Positions 49,969 through 59,272 of a DNA stretch of 64,000 bases are shown one piece after another. A model generated the notes under the pieces. The model was not told the origin of the DNA and made no database searches. It saw only the letters and a program-made list of their open reading frames with translations. The first letter of the stretch is position 1, and each line of letters opens with the position of its first letter. This stretch comes from CAYFUF01 sp964346245 (GTDB lineage: Bacteria; Bacillota; Clostridia; Tissierellales; Peptoniphilaceae), in contig CAYFUF010000005.1 in assembly GCA_964346245.1 (NCBI GenBank), forward strand, positions 1 to 64,000. Direction: 5' to 3'. A program made the position numbers and the translations under genes.

Positions 49969-50895
49969 CTAAGGCTGCAAGGCAAGGAAGCTGATCTGAT
50001 AACTTGTTCCTTCCCTCTTCCCGTAGCAGTAACCACTAGGGCTTAGAGGAGATAGACTATCATAGACCTCATCAAGCAGCAAATGCTCTGGATTGCCTTG
50101 ATAGGCTAAACTGACTCCGCCTTCAACCTGTACCTGCTGTATCTCCTCAAACGCCTGTTTATTGGCCTCTACTGCCTCCATCACCAATAAGCACTCATCT
50201 TCTTCTCCATCTATTGTTCCAGCCTGTTCTTCCCATTCACCACCAATGATTTCCTGGTAGTTACCCATCTTATTGTAGCGAAGAATCAGGCCTTCCTTTT
50301 GCGCCAAAAAGCCCTCCTCATCAACGAGGATATGGTCAAACTTCTGGCTTAAGGGATACGCTGTTTCATCAGCCAAATAAACGCCCTCCTCATCCGCAAA
50401 TATCAGGTGCTGGTGATAAACGCCTAGATAGTTAGCCTGCCCCATATCCCTTGTTCGATAAAAGCCTAATAGGTCAAGCTTGAATGCCCGGTAAGTTTCC
50501 CCATCCTTCTTCTCCACCAAGGGGTAGTCTTCCAGAAGGCGGTAGGCTTCCCTGTAGATTCGCTTGTCCATATAAGCTTCAACAAGCTGGAAAAGTAAAT
50601 CCAGGTCTTCTTCAAGGGTGAGTTTATCCTTTGCACGTTTTTCCGCTTCCCAAACTTGACCTAGTTTTACATGGGCAACCACCTCAATGCGGATTAGCTC
50701 CTGGTCCTCACTTCTCTCCCCCTGCAAAAGGGCTAACACTTCCTCATAAAGACCGCCTTCAAAGAGGGTTGTCACTTCCCTTTTCAAACTGCTTTTTTGC
50801 TTGCTCGCTGCCTCATGTTTACTCTGGATGGAAAACAATGACCAAGAGAAAAATATTGTAAATAGCAAGATAGGGGTCAATACTCTAATCTTTCT
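49969..50895 (-). CDS. Tad-operon protein with signal anchor and TPR-like repeats
   Basis: A 308-residue protein I do not recognise. It has an N-terminal membrane helix (about 4-22). A helical, Glu/Leu-rich region (about 30-140) looks like TPR repeats (LFEGGLYEEVLALLQGE, VEAYMDKRIYREAYRLLE). A beta-rich C-terminal half (about 150-308) has short hydrophobic strands that resemble degenerate WG or beta-propeller repeats. The start at 50895 follows GGAGG and overlaps the preceding gene. As last gene of the tad operon it probably acts in pilus assembly at the outer face of the membrane. Confidence 0.6.
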   Translation of the reverse strand, partial: RKIRVLTPILLFTIFFSWSLFSIQSKHEAASKQKSSLKREVTTLFEGGLYEEVLALLQGERSEDQELIRIEVVAHVKLGQVWEAEKRAKDKLTLEEDLDLLFQLVEAYMDKRIYREAYRLLEDYPLVEKKDGETYRAFKLDLLGFYRTRDMGQANYLGVYHQHLIFADEEGVYLADETAYPLSQKFDHILVDEEGFLAQKEGLILRYNKMGNYQEIIGGEWEEQAGTIDGEEDECLLVMEAVEANKQAFEEIQQVQVEGGVSLAYQGNPEHLLLDEVYDSLSPLSPSGYCYGKREGTSYQISFLALQP

Positions 50896-52015
50896 CATCA
50901 GGATCCTCCACAAACTTTTTCTCCTGGTAGCTAATTTCGATATCTATTCCGTTCTCTTCTGCTAACTGCCTGATAATCTGATCAAGCTCAGCCTGGAAAA
51001 GTTTAGCCTCCTCGGGCACAATCATGTGAAGCTTGAGGGTCATCCCGGGGCTTAGGTCTATCAGCTGTCCCCCTTCTAGCTCAACCTGGTCATGCTTGTG
51101 GAAGTTATCTTTCATCTTTTGGATACGGTTGTTGATTGCCTTTTCTAAGCCCTGCCTTTTCAAGGTATAGTCCTTGGGATCCGTTCCCTGACCGCTAGCA
51201 TAGGTCTTGGCGAAAATCTGCAGGGAGAAAACTTCCTCCAACGTGTTTGGCTCATAGTAAACATCGAATCCCTTGCCTGCTTTGATGGCTTGGCCGGAAG
51301 CCTTGGTCCTATGTTTTAGTGCGAAGTGGCGCCCCCTAGCAAAGGATGATTCATCCCATATGCTGGAAGCTTCTCCTTCCTCTTCGTTGCTTTCCTTATT
51401 CTTATCATCTGTTAGAACTAGCTCAGCCTCTGGTAACCGCCACAGGCCTGTCGCCGATTCTTGGGCGATACTTAGGCTTGACCAATTGCTAACTGGAAGA
51501 GGTAAATCCAGTTGATAGCTGAGTTCTAGATTTAACATCTGCTTATCGGTATCCACATCCAAAACCCAGTCCAGCCCACTCAGGGTCCCTTGGTCATAGA
51601 GAATACCAAAGTTTGTTTCCTCCCCTTCCAAATAGTTGAACAGGAGTTTTGTCAAATACGCCTTACTGGGATTGAGAACGGAGGTGAAGGCGCTCATAGT
51701 CTTCTCAAGACCGATCCAATTGTCCTCCTTATCTTTAGTAGTCTGCTGAAAGACCGCTGAACCCAAAACCAATTCGACCTCCTCCACTTGGTTACCTAGG
51801 GCATCGGCAAAAGTAATCTGGCTTGCGACTTCTAAGGTAACCTGGTCTAAGGCATGAGAAACCATTGATTGGATGCGAAGAAGCTGTAGAAAACTGATCC
51901 AGATAAAACTAATGAGAATAAAGGCAAAAAGACCTAGGGCAGCTTCGATGGTCATGCTGCCCGTTTCAACGCCTAACCTATCCTCCCTTTTACCGCTTTG
52001 CTTCAGACTGGTCAT
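50885..52015 (-). CDS. TadE-like pseudopilin
   Basis: A 376-residue protein. A short basic leader ends at a glycine, followed by MTIEAALGLFAFILISFIW (about 21-39), which fits a TadE-type prepilin peptidase site G-x4-E with the glutamate at +5. The rest (40-376) is a large extracytoplasmic region with mixed helices and no recognised domain. It is far larger than a typical TadE. It overlaps both the lipoprotein gene upstream and the TPR-like gene downstream. Likely a minor component of the Tad pilus machine. Confidence 0.65.
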   Translation of the reverse strand: MTSLKQSGKREDRLGVETGSMTIEAALGLFAFILISFIWISFLQLLRIQSMVSHALDQVTLEVASQITFADALGNQVEEVELVLGSAVFQQTTKDKEDNWIGLEKTMSAFTSVLNPSKAYLTKLLFNYLEGEETNFGILYDQGTLSGLDWVLDVDTDKQMLNLELSYQLDLPLPVSNWSSLSIAQESATGLWRLPEAELVLTDDKNKESNEEEGEASSIWDESSFARGRHFALKHRTKASGQAIKAGKGFDVYYEPNTLEEVFSLQIFAKTYASGQGTDPKDYTLKRQGLEKAINNRIQKMKDNFHKHDQVELEGGQLIDLSPGMTLKLHMIVPEEAKLFQAELDQIIRQLAEENGIDIEISYQEKKFVEDPDEKD

Positions 52016-52694
52016 GATGGATGCCTCTTTCGACTATATCCCTTAGAATAGGGGTTAAATAGATAGCATCATAGTCGTAATTTGCATAAGCATGGACCGT
52101 AATTAGCCGGTATCCAAGCTCAGCACTAGGCAGGTAGAAGGTTGCACTCTGAATATCCAAACTATTCGATAAGGTCTCACTTTTCGCTTTGCCTTTCCTA
52201 AAGATTAGGGGGCCAACCTCTTCGAAGTATGCTTTAGCCTTTTCTCCATAAGTCAGAAGCTCGGACCAATCTTCTGTTTGTTCAGACCAGGTAAGCTCTG
52301 TAGAATAGGCAATCTCTCCCCGAGCAAAAGAAGGTGCTTCCTCAGTAAAATTATGATCAAAGGCAGCCAAAGTCTTCTCCAATTGGTCAAGGTCGTTGGG
52401 AATCTGGTTGAATTCATCGGAAACTTCTGCATAGATACAGATGCGCCGCTCTGGATCGGTATAGAAACAACCATAGGGTTGATCATTGACCCACCAGTCC
52501 TCAGGCAAAAAAAGCTCCACATCATAAATCAGACTTCTTTGCGTCAACTCCCCTGACCAAGAGGGGGCGTCCCCATCGAAGATGACTTCTTCATTACCGC
52601 TAGCTGTTTGTGCTGAATCGACCTTTTCCTCATCACTTCCACAAGCTTGCAATAAAGCTACTATAAGAACCAACAAAACTATCTTAATCTTCAT
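51990..52694 (-). CDS. Lipoprotein in the tad operon
   Basis: A 234-residue protein with a lipoprotein signal: a basic start, a hydrophobic stretch, then LLQAC with the lipidated cysteine near residue 18, and an acidic linker (GSDEEK). The mature part (about 45-230) contains aromatic-rich strands (LFLPEDWWVNDQPYG, FYLPSAELGYRLITVHAYA) of no family I recognise. The start at 52694 shares ATGA with the end of the preceding gene. It may anchor or plug the pilus at the membrane surface. Confidence 0.7.
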   Translation of the reverse strand: MKIKIVLLVLIVALLQACGSDEEKVDSAQTASGNEEVIFDGDAPSWSGELTQRSLIYDVELFLPEDWWVNDQPYGCFYTDPERRICIYAEVSDEFNQIPNDLDQLEKTLAAFDHNFTEEAPSFARGEIAYSTELTWSEQTEDWSELLTYGEKAKAYFEEVGPLIFRKGKAKSETLSNSLDIQSATFYLPSAELGYRLITVHAYANYDYDAIYLTPILRDIVERGIHHDQSEAKR

Positions 52695-55669
52695 TTTCCA
52701 TATCCCTCTTTCCACTTTTCTTCAATTCGCCAACGGTTCTTTCTCACGAAGCTTTCCTCTGGTGCTCGAAGAGTTAAACTCCCATCTATATTATTCAAAA
52801 AGAAGATGCTTACATCAACAGCGATATCCTGTTCAACCTCTGTCGCCGCCTGTAAGATATCTAGGCTTTCGATTTCCATTTGGATTGCCATCGACGTGTT
52901 GACCAATAGTTCTCGCTTACCTTGTTCACTTGCCATCTTCATGAGAAGGACAAACAGCAGGTAGTCCTCATAGGTTAATGTCATGGAAGCAGCTACGGAT
53001 ATATCTGCTGACAAGCTACCACCACCTAGGTCCTGAGTAAATCCATCCAACCAGCCTTGAACTGCCTCCTTAGTGACTTTCTCCCCCTTCTCTCTAAGGC
53101 CTTCCAAGGAGTTAAGCCACTTATCTGTCAACTGATCCACTTTCGTATTCACGACTTCAAGGACTGGGGCAAGCAGGTTATCGACGAGCTGTTTCGCCTC
53201 CGACAAGATTCCTTCTGTGATGCCGCCACTATCAAACTTTTTCTGGTAGACCTGGTCAACCTGGTCCACAAAGGCAGCTTTTCTCGCTTTGAGATCCTGC
53301 AAGGCGCTGCTATAAGCATCACCCACAGCCCCCTCCATGGAGTAGGACGACAAAGATGACATCATGTCATCGAACTTATTACTGATTTCCTGCTTGCTGG
53401 TATCTATCTGAGTGAGGATTCCCTGTACAAAGGATTGCAGGGGATTGGTCAGGGCATCCTCCACTGTCTGCAAGGCTGAATTCTTAATCTCATTCAAACT
53501 GTCCTTGCTGACTTCGCCAAGGGCTTCAATACCGCTAGCTAACTCATCTTCAACGAGATTGAAGAGGTCTTCAACCATGTCATTCGCTATAGCTTTGATG
53601 CCAGATATGGAGAATCGCCAAGTATTTCTCGTCTTGATGATAGGCAGGTCGTCACCACTAGTCAAATCCCCCATGTCTAGCCAGGTCTCACCCACTGCAG
53701 CTATGACTAACAGCACGGTTTTAACAAAAGGAACACCAAAGCCCGTCCAACCAGCTAAGCCAAAAGCAATTAAGGAGGCTTCTTGGCGGAGGTCTGCGGA
53801 AGTGAACGCGTAGAGCATGTTGGTAATCAGGCGCAGTCCACTGATCCAATTTTCCGCCGTCCTTAGGTTACCTTGAATGTTATCTTTACCGAAGAGAATA
53901 AACTCCAACTCTGCCCCATAGAGCGTACGCTCACTCATGCTTGTCCCAGTCAAACTGATGTCAGCTGACTTATCCTCTTGGCTTCGTAAAGCTGATAAGC
54001 GATGGCTAAACATCCCCCGCCAGTAGCCAAGAAGAGATAAGGTTTCTTTAGCGGCCGTTGCAAGATTTGCCTCCTCCAACAGATAAGCAACATCATCCAT
54101 CTGACCAATTGCCCCATCAACGTAAGCTTCGTCCCCACCACCCTGCAAGTCAGCGATACTAAAGGCCTTCTGCCCCGACTTGTATGCATCGAAAGCGGAC
54201 TTGTCGCTGGGGCCGATTCCATAGTCTCCAATACTGCCCGTGATAAGAGGTAAGTTCTTTCTAGCCGCTTTCTTCGCTTCTGCTTTCGCTTTCCTTTTCT
54301 TATTCCAGGAACTGATGAACTCGAGTATGCCCGTCCGGCCCTCCTGGCTGCTGTGCTCAAGCTCTACTTGCATCTTCTGAGCAGTCTCTTGGAACTCAAC
54401 CTTTCTTTCCCAGTTTCCTCCTGATTGGTAAAAAAGGCTCTCCACAGCATCATGAAAAGCTTGTTCTTGTTGATTACCAGCCTTGTCCGTAAGATGAGTA
54501 AAGGGTGCTTCATCAAAGAGAACAAACCAATCTTGCACAGAGAACTTGCGGATTAACTTGTCCTCATAAGTTAAGTTGGACCAGATAATGCCCTGTTCAT
54601 GAAGCAAATCTTCTGCTTCAACTAAATCCTCTTTTAGGGCTTCCATCTCGACAGTATCGCCCGGTTTATGGGTGGCATAGTAGTCACCCCGAAGCGATTG
54701 GGCTAACTCACCAGCAGGCAAGCTATCGATAGCTTGACCCCATTCGTAATAAGCTTGATCCAGGTCTGTCGCAGGAGTCACTAGCGCTTCCAGTTGTCTG
54801 ATGGAAGATGCTGCGCTGTTTTCAGCTGAGACCATTGCCTGCAGGGTTTCCGTATAGTAGCTCGAGATTTTTTGCAAGCTAGTCTTAGCAGCATCTTCTA
54901 ACTCTTTCGATAAACCCTCTGTCTCAGTCGGTCTAGAAGACTTGTACACTAGGAAGAGGTCATATAGATTTGTATAGATGGGAAGCATCCTCTCCTTAAT
55001 GGATGGAATCGACTTAACAAGACCTTGGTCTTTTTCACTAGGCTCTCTATCTAGGGCCCTATCAATCATCTTGTTACCGTCATTTTCTGCCATCGTCTTC
55101 CACTGGCTGGACAGGTCTTCAATCTTTCCCTGCACGCTATTGAGTTTCTTTTCGAAATCTATCTTCGACTTGAAGCTATCGACAGCTTGACTTGCCCGCT
55201 GATAGAAGGAGAACTTAGACAGTACGGCATCAACACCTCTAATGGGCAGCTGCCAATCCATCATGCCTAAGATTTCCTCCTCCAAAATATCTGGATTGGC
55301 TAAAATCTTGTCCTTGACAGGCTTCGCATCGATGCTTATCAACTCTGTGTTAAGGGAGTTGTCCCTATCATCCTTGTTTAGTCTCGTATTGAGTCTTGCC
55401 TCTAAAGCCATCTTGCCTTTCGCTTGTGCCTCCTCGAAGTCACTGATGGCAAACAGGCCGTACTCTTCAAAGAGCTCTTCATCATAATGGGACAGCATAG
55501 CGTTGGATGACAGGCGAAGAGCATCCAAGGTATCTGCTTTGGCTGATTCAATCATGGCCAAATCGTAGAGAACGCCTGTAAAGAGGAAGACAATAAGTAT
55601 AAGCAAGGCAAGAAAGACGCTGATTGCGCCTTGTTCTTTCCTTGCTAGATTACAGATATAGTCAGCCAT
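52691..55669 (-). CDS. TadG-like large surface protein (DUF5702-type)
   Basis: A 992-residue protein with a pilin-like N-terminus: EQGAISVFLALLILIVFLFTG (about 12-32, shown in part) forms one membrane helix after a glycine, but without the glutamate at +5. The long extracytoplasmic region has extensive coiled-coil and helical stretches (about 150-450 and 700-900) and a few hydrophobic segments near 620-690. The size and start match the DUF5702 proteins found with Tad loci in Clostridia. Probably a structural or adhesive component. Confidence 0.75.
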   Translation of the reverse strand: MADYICNLARKEQGAISVFLALLILIVFLFTGVLYDLAMIESAKADTLDALRLSSNAMLSHYDEELFEEYGLFAISDFEEAQAKGKMALEARLNTRLNKDDRDNSLNTELISIDAKPVKDKILANPDILEEEILGMMDWQLPIRGVDAVLSKFSFYQRASQAVDSFKSKIDFEKKLNSVQGKIEDLSSQWKTMAENDGNKMIDRALDREPSEKDQGLVKSIPSIKERMLPIYTNLYDLFLVYKSSRPTETEGLSKELEDAAKTSLQKISSYYTETLQAMVSAENSAASSIRQLEALVTPATDLDQAYYEWGQAIDSLPAGELAQSLRGDYYATHKPGDTVEMEALKEDLVEAEDLLHEQGIIWSNLTYEDKLIRKFSVQDWFVLFDEAPFTHLTDKAGNQQEQAFHDAVESLFYQSGGNWERKVEFQETAQKMQVELEHSSQEGRTGILEFISSWNKKRKAKAEAKKAARKNLPLITGSIGDYGIGPSDKSAFDAYKSGQKAFSIADLQGGGDEAYVDGAIGQMDDVAYLLEEANLATAAKETLSLLGYWRGMFSHRLSALRSQEDKSADISLTGTSMSERTLYGAELEFILFGKDNIQGNLRTAENWISGLRLITNMLYAFTSADLRQEASLIAFGLAGWTGFGVPFVKTVLLVIAAVGETWLDMGDLTSGDDLPIIKTRNTWRFSISGIKAIANDMVEDLFNLVEDELASGIEALGEVSKDSLNEIKNSALQTVEDALTNPLQSFVQGILTQIDTSKQEISNKFDDMMSSLSSYSMEGAVGDAYSSALQDLKARKAAFVDQVDQVYQKKFDSGGITEGILSEAKQLVDNLLAPVLEVVNTKVDQLTDKWLNSLEGLREKGEKVTKEAVQGWLDGFTQDLGGGSLSADISVAASMTLTYEDYLLFVLLMKMASEQGKRELLVNTSMAIQMEIESLDILQAATEVEQDIAVDVSIFFLNNIDGSLTLRAPEESFVRKNRWRIEEKWKEGYGK

Positions 55670-55678
55670 CCTAAGCTC

Positions 55679-56098
55679 CTACTTTCCTCGTTTGATCTCC
55701 TCTAGCCAAGCTTGGAGACTCTGCAGATGCCAAAGGTCCCAATCGCTCTCATTGACAAAGCTCTTCACTTGCTGGATGATTTGGACTTCTCCTCCGCTAT
55801 TAAAGGGAATATGGGCGCCAACAGAAGTCTGCCTGTTAGCCTCTCTTTTATGAAAGAGCAGACCACTTTCTTTGGTGGGCCTGTCGACTAACCTGGTTTC
55901 CTCTAGGTCTCCTCTGAACCTCTCTACTTCTTCTATACGAAGGTTGGCGTAATCTACGTTCGCCCTCCAATAGATAAGGGACAAGAGGAGGAGGAAGAAG
56001 ATAACGAGAATGGCAAGGGGGTAGATAAAGGCCGATTCGACCACAGGGACAGCCCCCTTGTCCTCCTTCAACTTATAAGCGATTGACCTAAACATCAT
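55679..56098 (-). CDS. TadE-like pseudopilin (small)
   Basis: A 139-residue protein with a TadE-type start: KGAVPVVESAFIYPLAILVIFF (about 14-35, shown in part), one membrane helix with a glutamate after the glycine. The remaining region is soluble and charged. It overlaps the pilin gene by 4 bases and precedes the TadG-like gene. Likely a minor pilin. Confidence 0.75.
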   Translation of the reverse strand: MMFRSIAYKLKEDKGAVPVVESAFIYPLAILVIFFLLLLSLIYWRANVDYANLRIEEVERFRGDLEETRLVDRPTKESGLLFHKREANRQTSVGAHIPFNSGGEVQIIQQVKSFVNESDWDLWHLQSLQAWLEEIKRGK

Positions 56099-56280
56099 AT
56101 CTTCATCGCTTCGCTCTTAATCCGCTCTAGCAAGTCACCTAAAAGGTTGGTAATCCCGTCTCTGAAGATAGCGACTAGAGCAATGACTACTAAAAGGATG
56201 AGAACAATGGCGACCATATTGATTTCTCCATCGTCTTCCCTTAGCCTCTCCATCAGTGTTGGCAAGTGTGCTACTAACAT
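56095..56280 (-). CDS. Flp1-type small pilin
   Basis: Likely the major pilin of the Tad system. The 61-residue protein has a charged leader of about 18 residues and one hydrophobic helix (INMVAIVLILLVVIALVAIF, about 20-39), then an amphipathic tail (GITNLLGDLLERIK). It resembles the Flp1-like family of Gram-positive Tad loci. The glutamate five residues after the presumed cleavage glycine, usual in Flp pilins, is not present. AAGGAG precedes the ATG. Confidence 0.75.
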   Translation of the reverse strand: MLVAHLPTLMERLREDDGEINMVAIVLILLVVIALVAIFRDGITNLLGDLLERIKSEAMKI

Positions 56281-56290
56281 GTCTTACTCC

Positions 56291-57148
56291 TTATAAACTT
56301 CGCCCGAGGGCAGGTAACAAAACAATAATCAAAATGCCTAAGAACAAGAGAAGGCTGGGAAAAACCATCTTTTGTTTAGCTTCTTCTGAAGCTATTCGGT
56401 ATGCTCTTTTCATCTTCTCGTAGATGTCTTTTTGCATGAGGCCCAAGCCGACGACAATCTCCTTACCTCCATTCTCGAGGTTGTGTGTAATCAGGTTGGC
56501 CACATCCCGTAGTATAGTCAACCTATACTGGTCGCCAAACTTGGCAAAGGCCTTAAAAGTCCCCAGCCCCGCTTTCTCCTCTTTGAGGACCTGGCTCATG
56601 ACAACATATATTTCCTCCTGAGAAGACTGGGCGACCTCCTGCCATGCCTGACTTAAACTCATCCCGCTTTCTAAAGCTAATCGCAGCTGCATGAGGGCAA
56701 TGGGTAATTGGTCAACTAGTCTGGACTGCAGCTTCTGGGCCCTTTGTTTAGCCTTCATTCTTGGGAGAAAAATGCGGGCCCACGTAGCTGCAAGCACGAT
56801 TACAAAGAGGGGATCTAGCCAGAGCATGGTTATAAGCAAGAGGCCTGCTAGTAAATAGGCATCCCTCAACATCCTTTGTATCTCTTCTCGATATCGTCTT
56901 TCTCCATCCCTGCTACCGTGAATAATGCTTAGGTGGCGGAAATAGCTCGATGTGACTATCCGCTTATCCAATTGGTAAAAAGCTTCATCCAAATAGATGG
57001 CCAAGAAGTCATAACTTTTCAGATAATGACTGAGAAGGCCTTTCCGCCTTCCCTCAACCACAAGAGCTTGACCTGCAAAGAGGTAGGCCCTCACGTAGAT
57101 GTAAAGCCAGATTAGAGCCAAAACGCTCTTGCCTATAAGGACCGTCAT
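56291..57148 (-). CDS. tadC: Tad pilus membrane platform protein TadC
   Basis: Inner-membrane platform protein (GspF-like), 285 residues. The T2SSF domain (about 140-265) contains LPIALMQLRLALESGMSLSQAWQEVA (read as one element) and is flanked by membrane helices near 95-125 and 262-283. It overlaps tadB by 4 bases (ATGA). Confidence 0.85.
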   Translation of the reverse strand: MTVLIGKSVLALIWLYIYVRAYLFAGQALVVEGRRKGLLSHYLKSYDFLAIYLDEAFYQLDKRIVTSSYFRHLSIIHGSRDGERRYREEIQRMLRDAYLLAGLLLITMLWLDPLFVIVLAATWARIFLPRMKAKQRAQKLQSRLVDQLPIALMQLRLALESGMSLSQAWQEVAQSSQEEIYVVMSQVLKEEKAGLGTFKAFAKFGDQYRLTILRDVANLITHNLENGGKEIVVGLGLMQKDIYEKMKRAYRIASEEAKQKMVFPSLLLFLGILIIVLLPALGRSL

Positions 57149-57891
57149 AGCTGAAAATCTTCCAAGTTGATTTGCCCATTAGCGCTGATAATCTGTTCTG
57201 ACCACAGCCAAGCAATCACAAAAAGGATAAGAAAAACTAGGCGGGCAAGTAGGCCGGTTAATCCTAAAGACCCTCCATCCAAACCAGTCACCTGCATCAT
57301 CAAGAGCATAATGAAAGGTAGAATGAAAAGCAGCGCCTGCTCCTTGCGGCTAGAGAGGAGCTTTGCCTCCTTTTCATCGGCCAGATCTTGAAAATCAACT
57401 AAGACGAGGTGGTAGGACGAAATGAGTTGGTCTAGGTCCAAACCTTGATAATAAGCTGCAGACAGGCTGGTGGAAAACTGGCTAAGTAAGGGGTCACCCA
57501 ACGCGCTCGCAAACTTATCTAAGGCTCTTTCTTGCCCTTCTCCTGTTTGGATAGCTTCCAGATATAGCTTCAGGGCTACCATGATCTCTTCATTTTCATC
57601 GAATAGCTTGGCTAAATCGTGGTAGGTAGTATGCATGGCCTGACTCAAGTTCTGCATGCCCACCAGGTTTGATTGGAGACTTTCAAAAAACAGCCTTTCC
57701 TGGCGAAGCAAGTTCAGTTTTTTCCGGTTGTTTGTTCTCTGCTTCATAATCTTACTGAAACAAATGTAGCCAAGAGGAATGCTACATGCTAGAAACCACA
57801 GCCTAGGTAGAAATATCCAGCTGACTGTGGCGATGAGGAAGATAGCGAAGAAATCCGTCATTACTTTTGCTTTTTTCGTTTGCTTAATCAA
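57145..57891 (-). CDS. tadB: Tad pilus membrane platform protein TadB
   Basis: Second platform protein, 248 residues, with two N-terminal hydrophobic segments (about 10-45), a T2SSF-like domain (about 60-190) and two C-terminal helices (about 185-240). It starts at TTG nine bases after GGAGG and overlaps tadA by 8 bases. It pairs with TadC beneath the pilus. Confidence 0.85.
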   Translation of the reverse strand: MIKQTKKAKVMTDFFAIFLIATVSWIFLPRLWFLACSIPLGYICFSKIMKQRTNNRKKLNLLRQERLFFESLQSNLVGMQNLSQAMHTTYHDLAKLFDENEEIMVALKLYLEAIQTGEGQERALDKFASALGDPLLSQFSTSLSAAYYQGLDLDQLISSYHLVLVDFQDLADEKEAKLLSSRKEQALLFILPFIMLLMMQVTGLDGGSLGLTGLLARLVFLILFVIAWLWSEQIISANGQINLEDFQL

Positions 57892-59116
57892 TGGCTTTTA
57901 CCTCCTCTCGATTCCTATCTTTTTTCATCTGATCACTTTTGCTGACAAGCCCTTCATTTACATCACTTTCTAGCTTGATTAGTTTGCCGCCATCTAGTTT
58001 AAACAGTGTCTTATAGTTTAGCTCGTCACCAGCAAATTCCAGCTTGGCAATCTCTGCCACCTTCCTTGAACCATCTTCTTGGCGCTGTATATGAATGCAG
58101 ATATCGAAAGCGCGGCCAATCTGTTGGCGGATGGCGTAGAAGGGGAGCTTAGCATCAGCGCTGAGCACCATCGTTTCAAGCCTCGACTGCATTTCTATAA
58201 TTGAGTTGGCGTGGCCGGTGGAGAGGGAGCCCTCATGGCCCGTATTGAAGGCCTGAAGCATGTCTAAGGCCTCCGCTCCTCGGACCTCGCCCACAATGAT
58301 CCGGTCAGGCCGCATGCGCAAAGCAGTTCGTATGAGGTCGCGAATCGATATCTCACCCTCCCCTTGCATGTTTTTTCGTCTAGCTTCTAGGGCAATCCAA
58401 TTGGGGTGGTTGCTGAAGTTAAGCTCCCTCGCGTCCTCAATGCTAATCAGGCGTTCAGTCCTTGGAATCTCGCCCGCTAGAACATTAAGCAGGGTTGTCT
58501 TTCCTGAACCTGTTCCGCCAGAGATGAAGATGCTTTGCTTCTTCCTCACGCTGATTTGTAAGTATGCTGCCGCTTCTTGAGACAGCGTTTGGTTATCCAC
58601 TAAGTCAGCCAAGCGGAAAGCCTGCATAGCAAAGCGGCGAATGGTCATGACATCTCCCTTCGCCGCGATAGGGCTCAGCACGATATTGACCCTGGACCCA
58701 TCAGCCATCCGACAGTCCAAAATGGGATTTCGTAGGTGGACCTCTTTGCCCGCTTCATCGACAATCTTTTGGATGACATTCCGGTAGATTTCGGCTGATG
58801 CAAAACCTATACTGCTCGCATGTACCCTGCCGTCCTTCTCGTAGAATATGCTGTCATAGGCGTTGACCATTATTTCGGTTACATTCGGATCATGAATGAG
58901 TTGGTCTAAGACATCGTAGCCTCTGATACGAGCAAATACGGCATCCATGATTTCGACTTGATCTCCTACTGCCATGTCCTGGGTCTGCGCTAAGGTCTTC
59001 ACCTTAAGCTCAATTTGCCGGAGCAAGTCCTCTCGACTGAGCGAGCTGAGATTGAAACTTATCCTCAGCCCCTCCACTATATGTTGAATATGGATATCTA
59101 GCTTGTCTCGATCCAT
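57884..59116 (-). CDS. tadA: Tad pilus assembly ATPase TadA/CpaF
   Basis: Secretion ATPase that powers Flp pilus assembly, 410 residues. It has an N-terminal domain (about 1-170, with DPNVTEIMVN) and a RecA-like domain with Walker A ISGGTGSGKTT (about 196-206), the Asp box near ERLISIEDARELN, Walker B in RIIVGEVRGAEALDMLQA and the His box TGHEGSLSTGHANS. The start at 59116 follows AAGGAGG; the reading frame open to 59155 lies in the leader hairpin. First gene of the nine-gene tad operon. Confidence 0.93.
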   Translation of the reverse strand: MDRDKLDIHIQHIVEGLRISFNLSSLSREDLLRQIELKVKTLAQTQDMAVGDQVEIMDAVFARIRGYDVLDQLIHDPNVTEIMVNAYDSIFYEKDGRVHASSIGFASAEIYRNVIQKIVDEAGKEVHLRNPILDCRMADGSRVNIVLSPIAAKGDVMTIRRFAMQAFRLADLVDNQTLSQEAAAYLQISVRKKQSIFISGGTGSGKTTLLNVLAGEIPRTERLISIEDARELNFSNHPNWIALEARRKNMQGEGEISIRDLIRTALRMRPDRIIVGEVRGAEALDMLQAFNTGHEGSLSTGHANSIIEMQSRLETMVLSADAKLPFYAIRQQIGRAFDICIHIQRQEDGSRKVAEIAKLEFAGDELNYKTLFKLDGGKLIKLESDVNEGLVSKSDQMKKDRNREEVKAID

Positions 59117-59265
59117 TTGTAAACCTCCTTCTGCTGGGTTGGACTTCCCCAGCAAAATCCCATCTTAGTGACCATACTTTGTCCTTGGTATGCCGTACAA
59201 CGCACGGATGGCAAGAGAAGCTAAACGGTTGGGGGACGTTTAGCAGATGGGAAACCTAAAAGGGT
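59117..59265 (-). promoter_or_regulatory. Structured leader RNA of the tad operon
   Basis: The leader, about 150 nt, can form an 8-bp long-range stem: TCCCATCT (59245-59252) with AGATGGGA (59158-59165). It encloses an 8-bp hairpin GCTAAACG / CGTTTAGC (59220-59244, loop TCCCCCAAC) and two smaller hairpins, CCGT/ACGG (59193-59207) and CATAC/GTATG (59173-59192). A fifth hairpin, TGCTGGG / CCCAGCA (59132-59154), ends one base from the ribosome-binding site. The arrangement resembles a riboswitch but fits no class I recognise. Confidence 0.5.
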
Positions 59266-59272
59266 TGCTTCT

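Noticed and set aside
53412..53813. Open frame of 133 codons antisense to the tadG-like gene.
   Set aside because: It is a shadow frame; the coding gene on the minus strand is continuous and has start signals.
59196..59270. Resemblance of the plus strand to a c-di-GMP-I riboswitch (CACGGATGGCAAG, GGGGACG, AAACCTAAA).
   Set aside because: The pieces do not form the expected stems, the strand is opposite to tadA, and no plus-strand gene follows. The strong pairings belong to the minus-strand leader.
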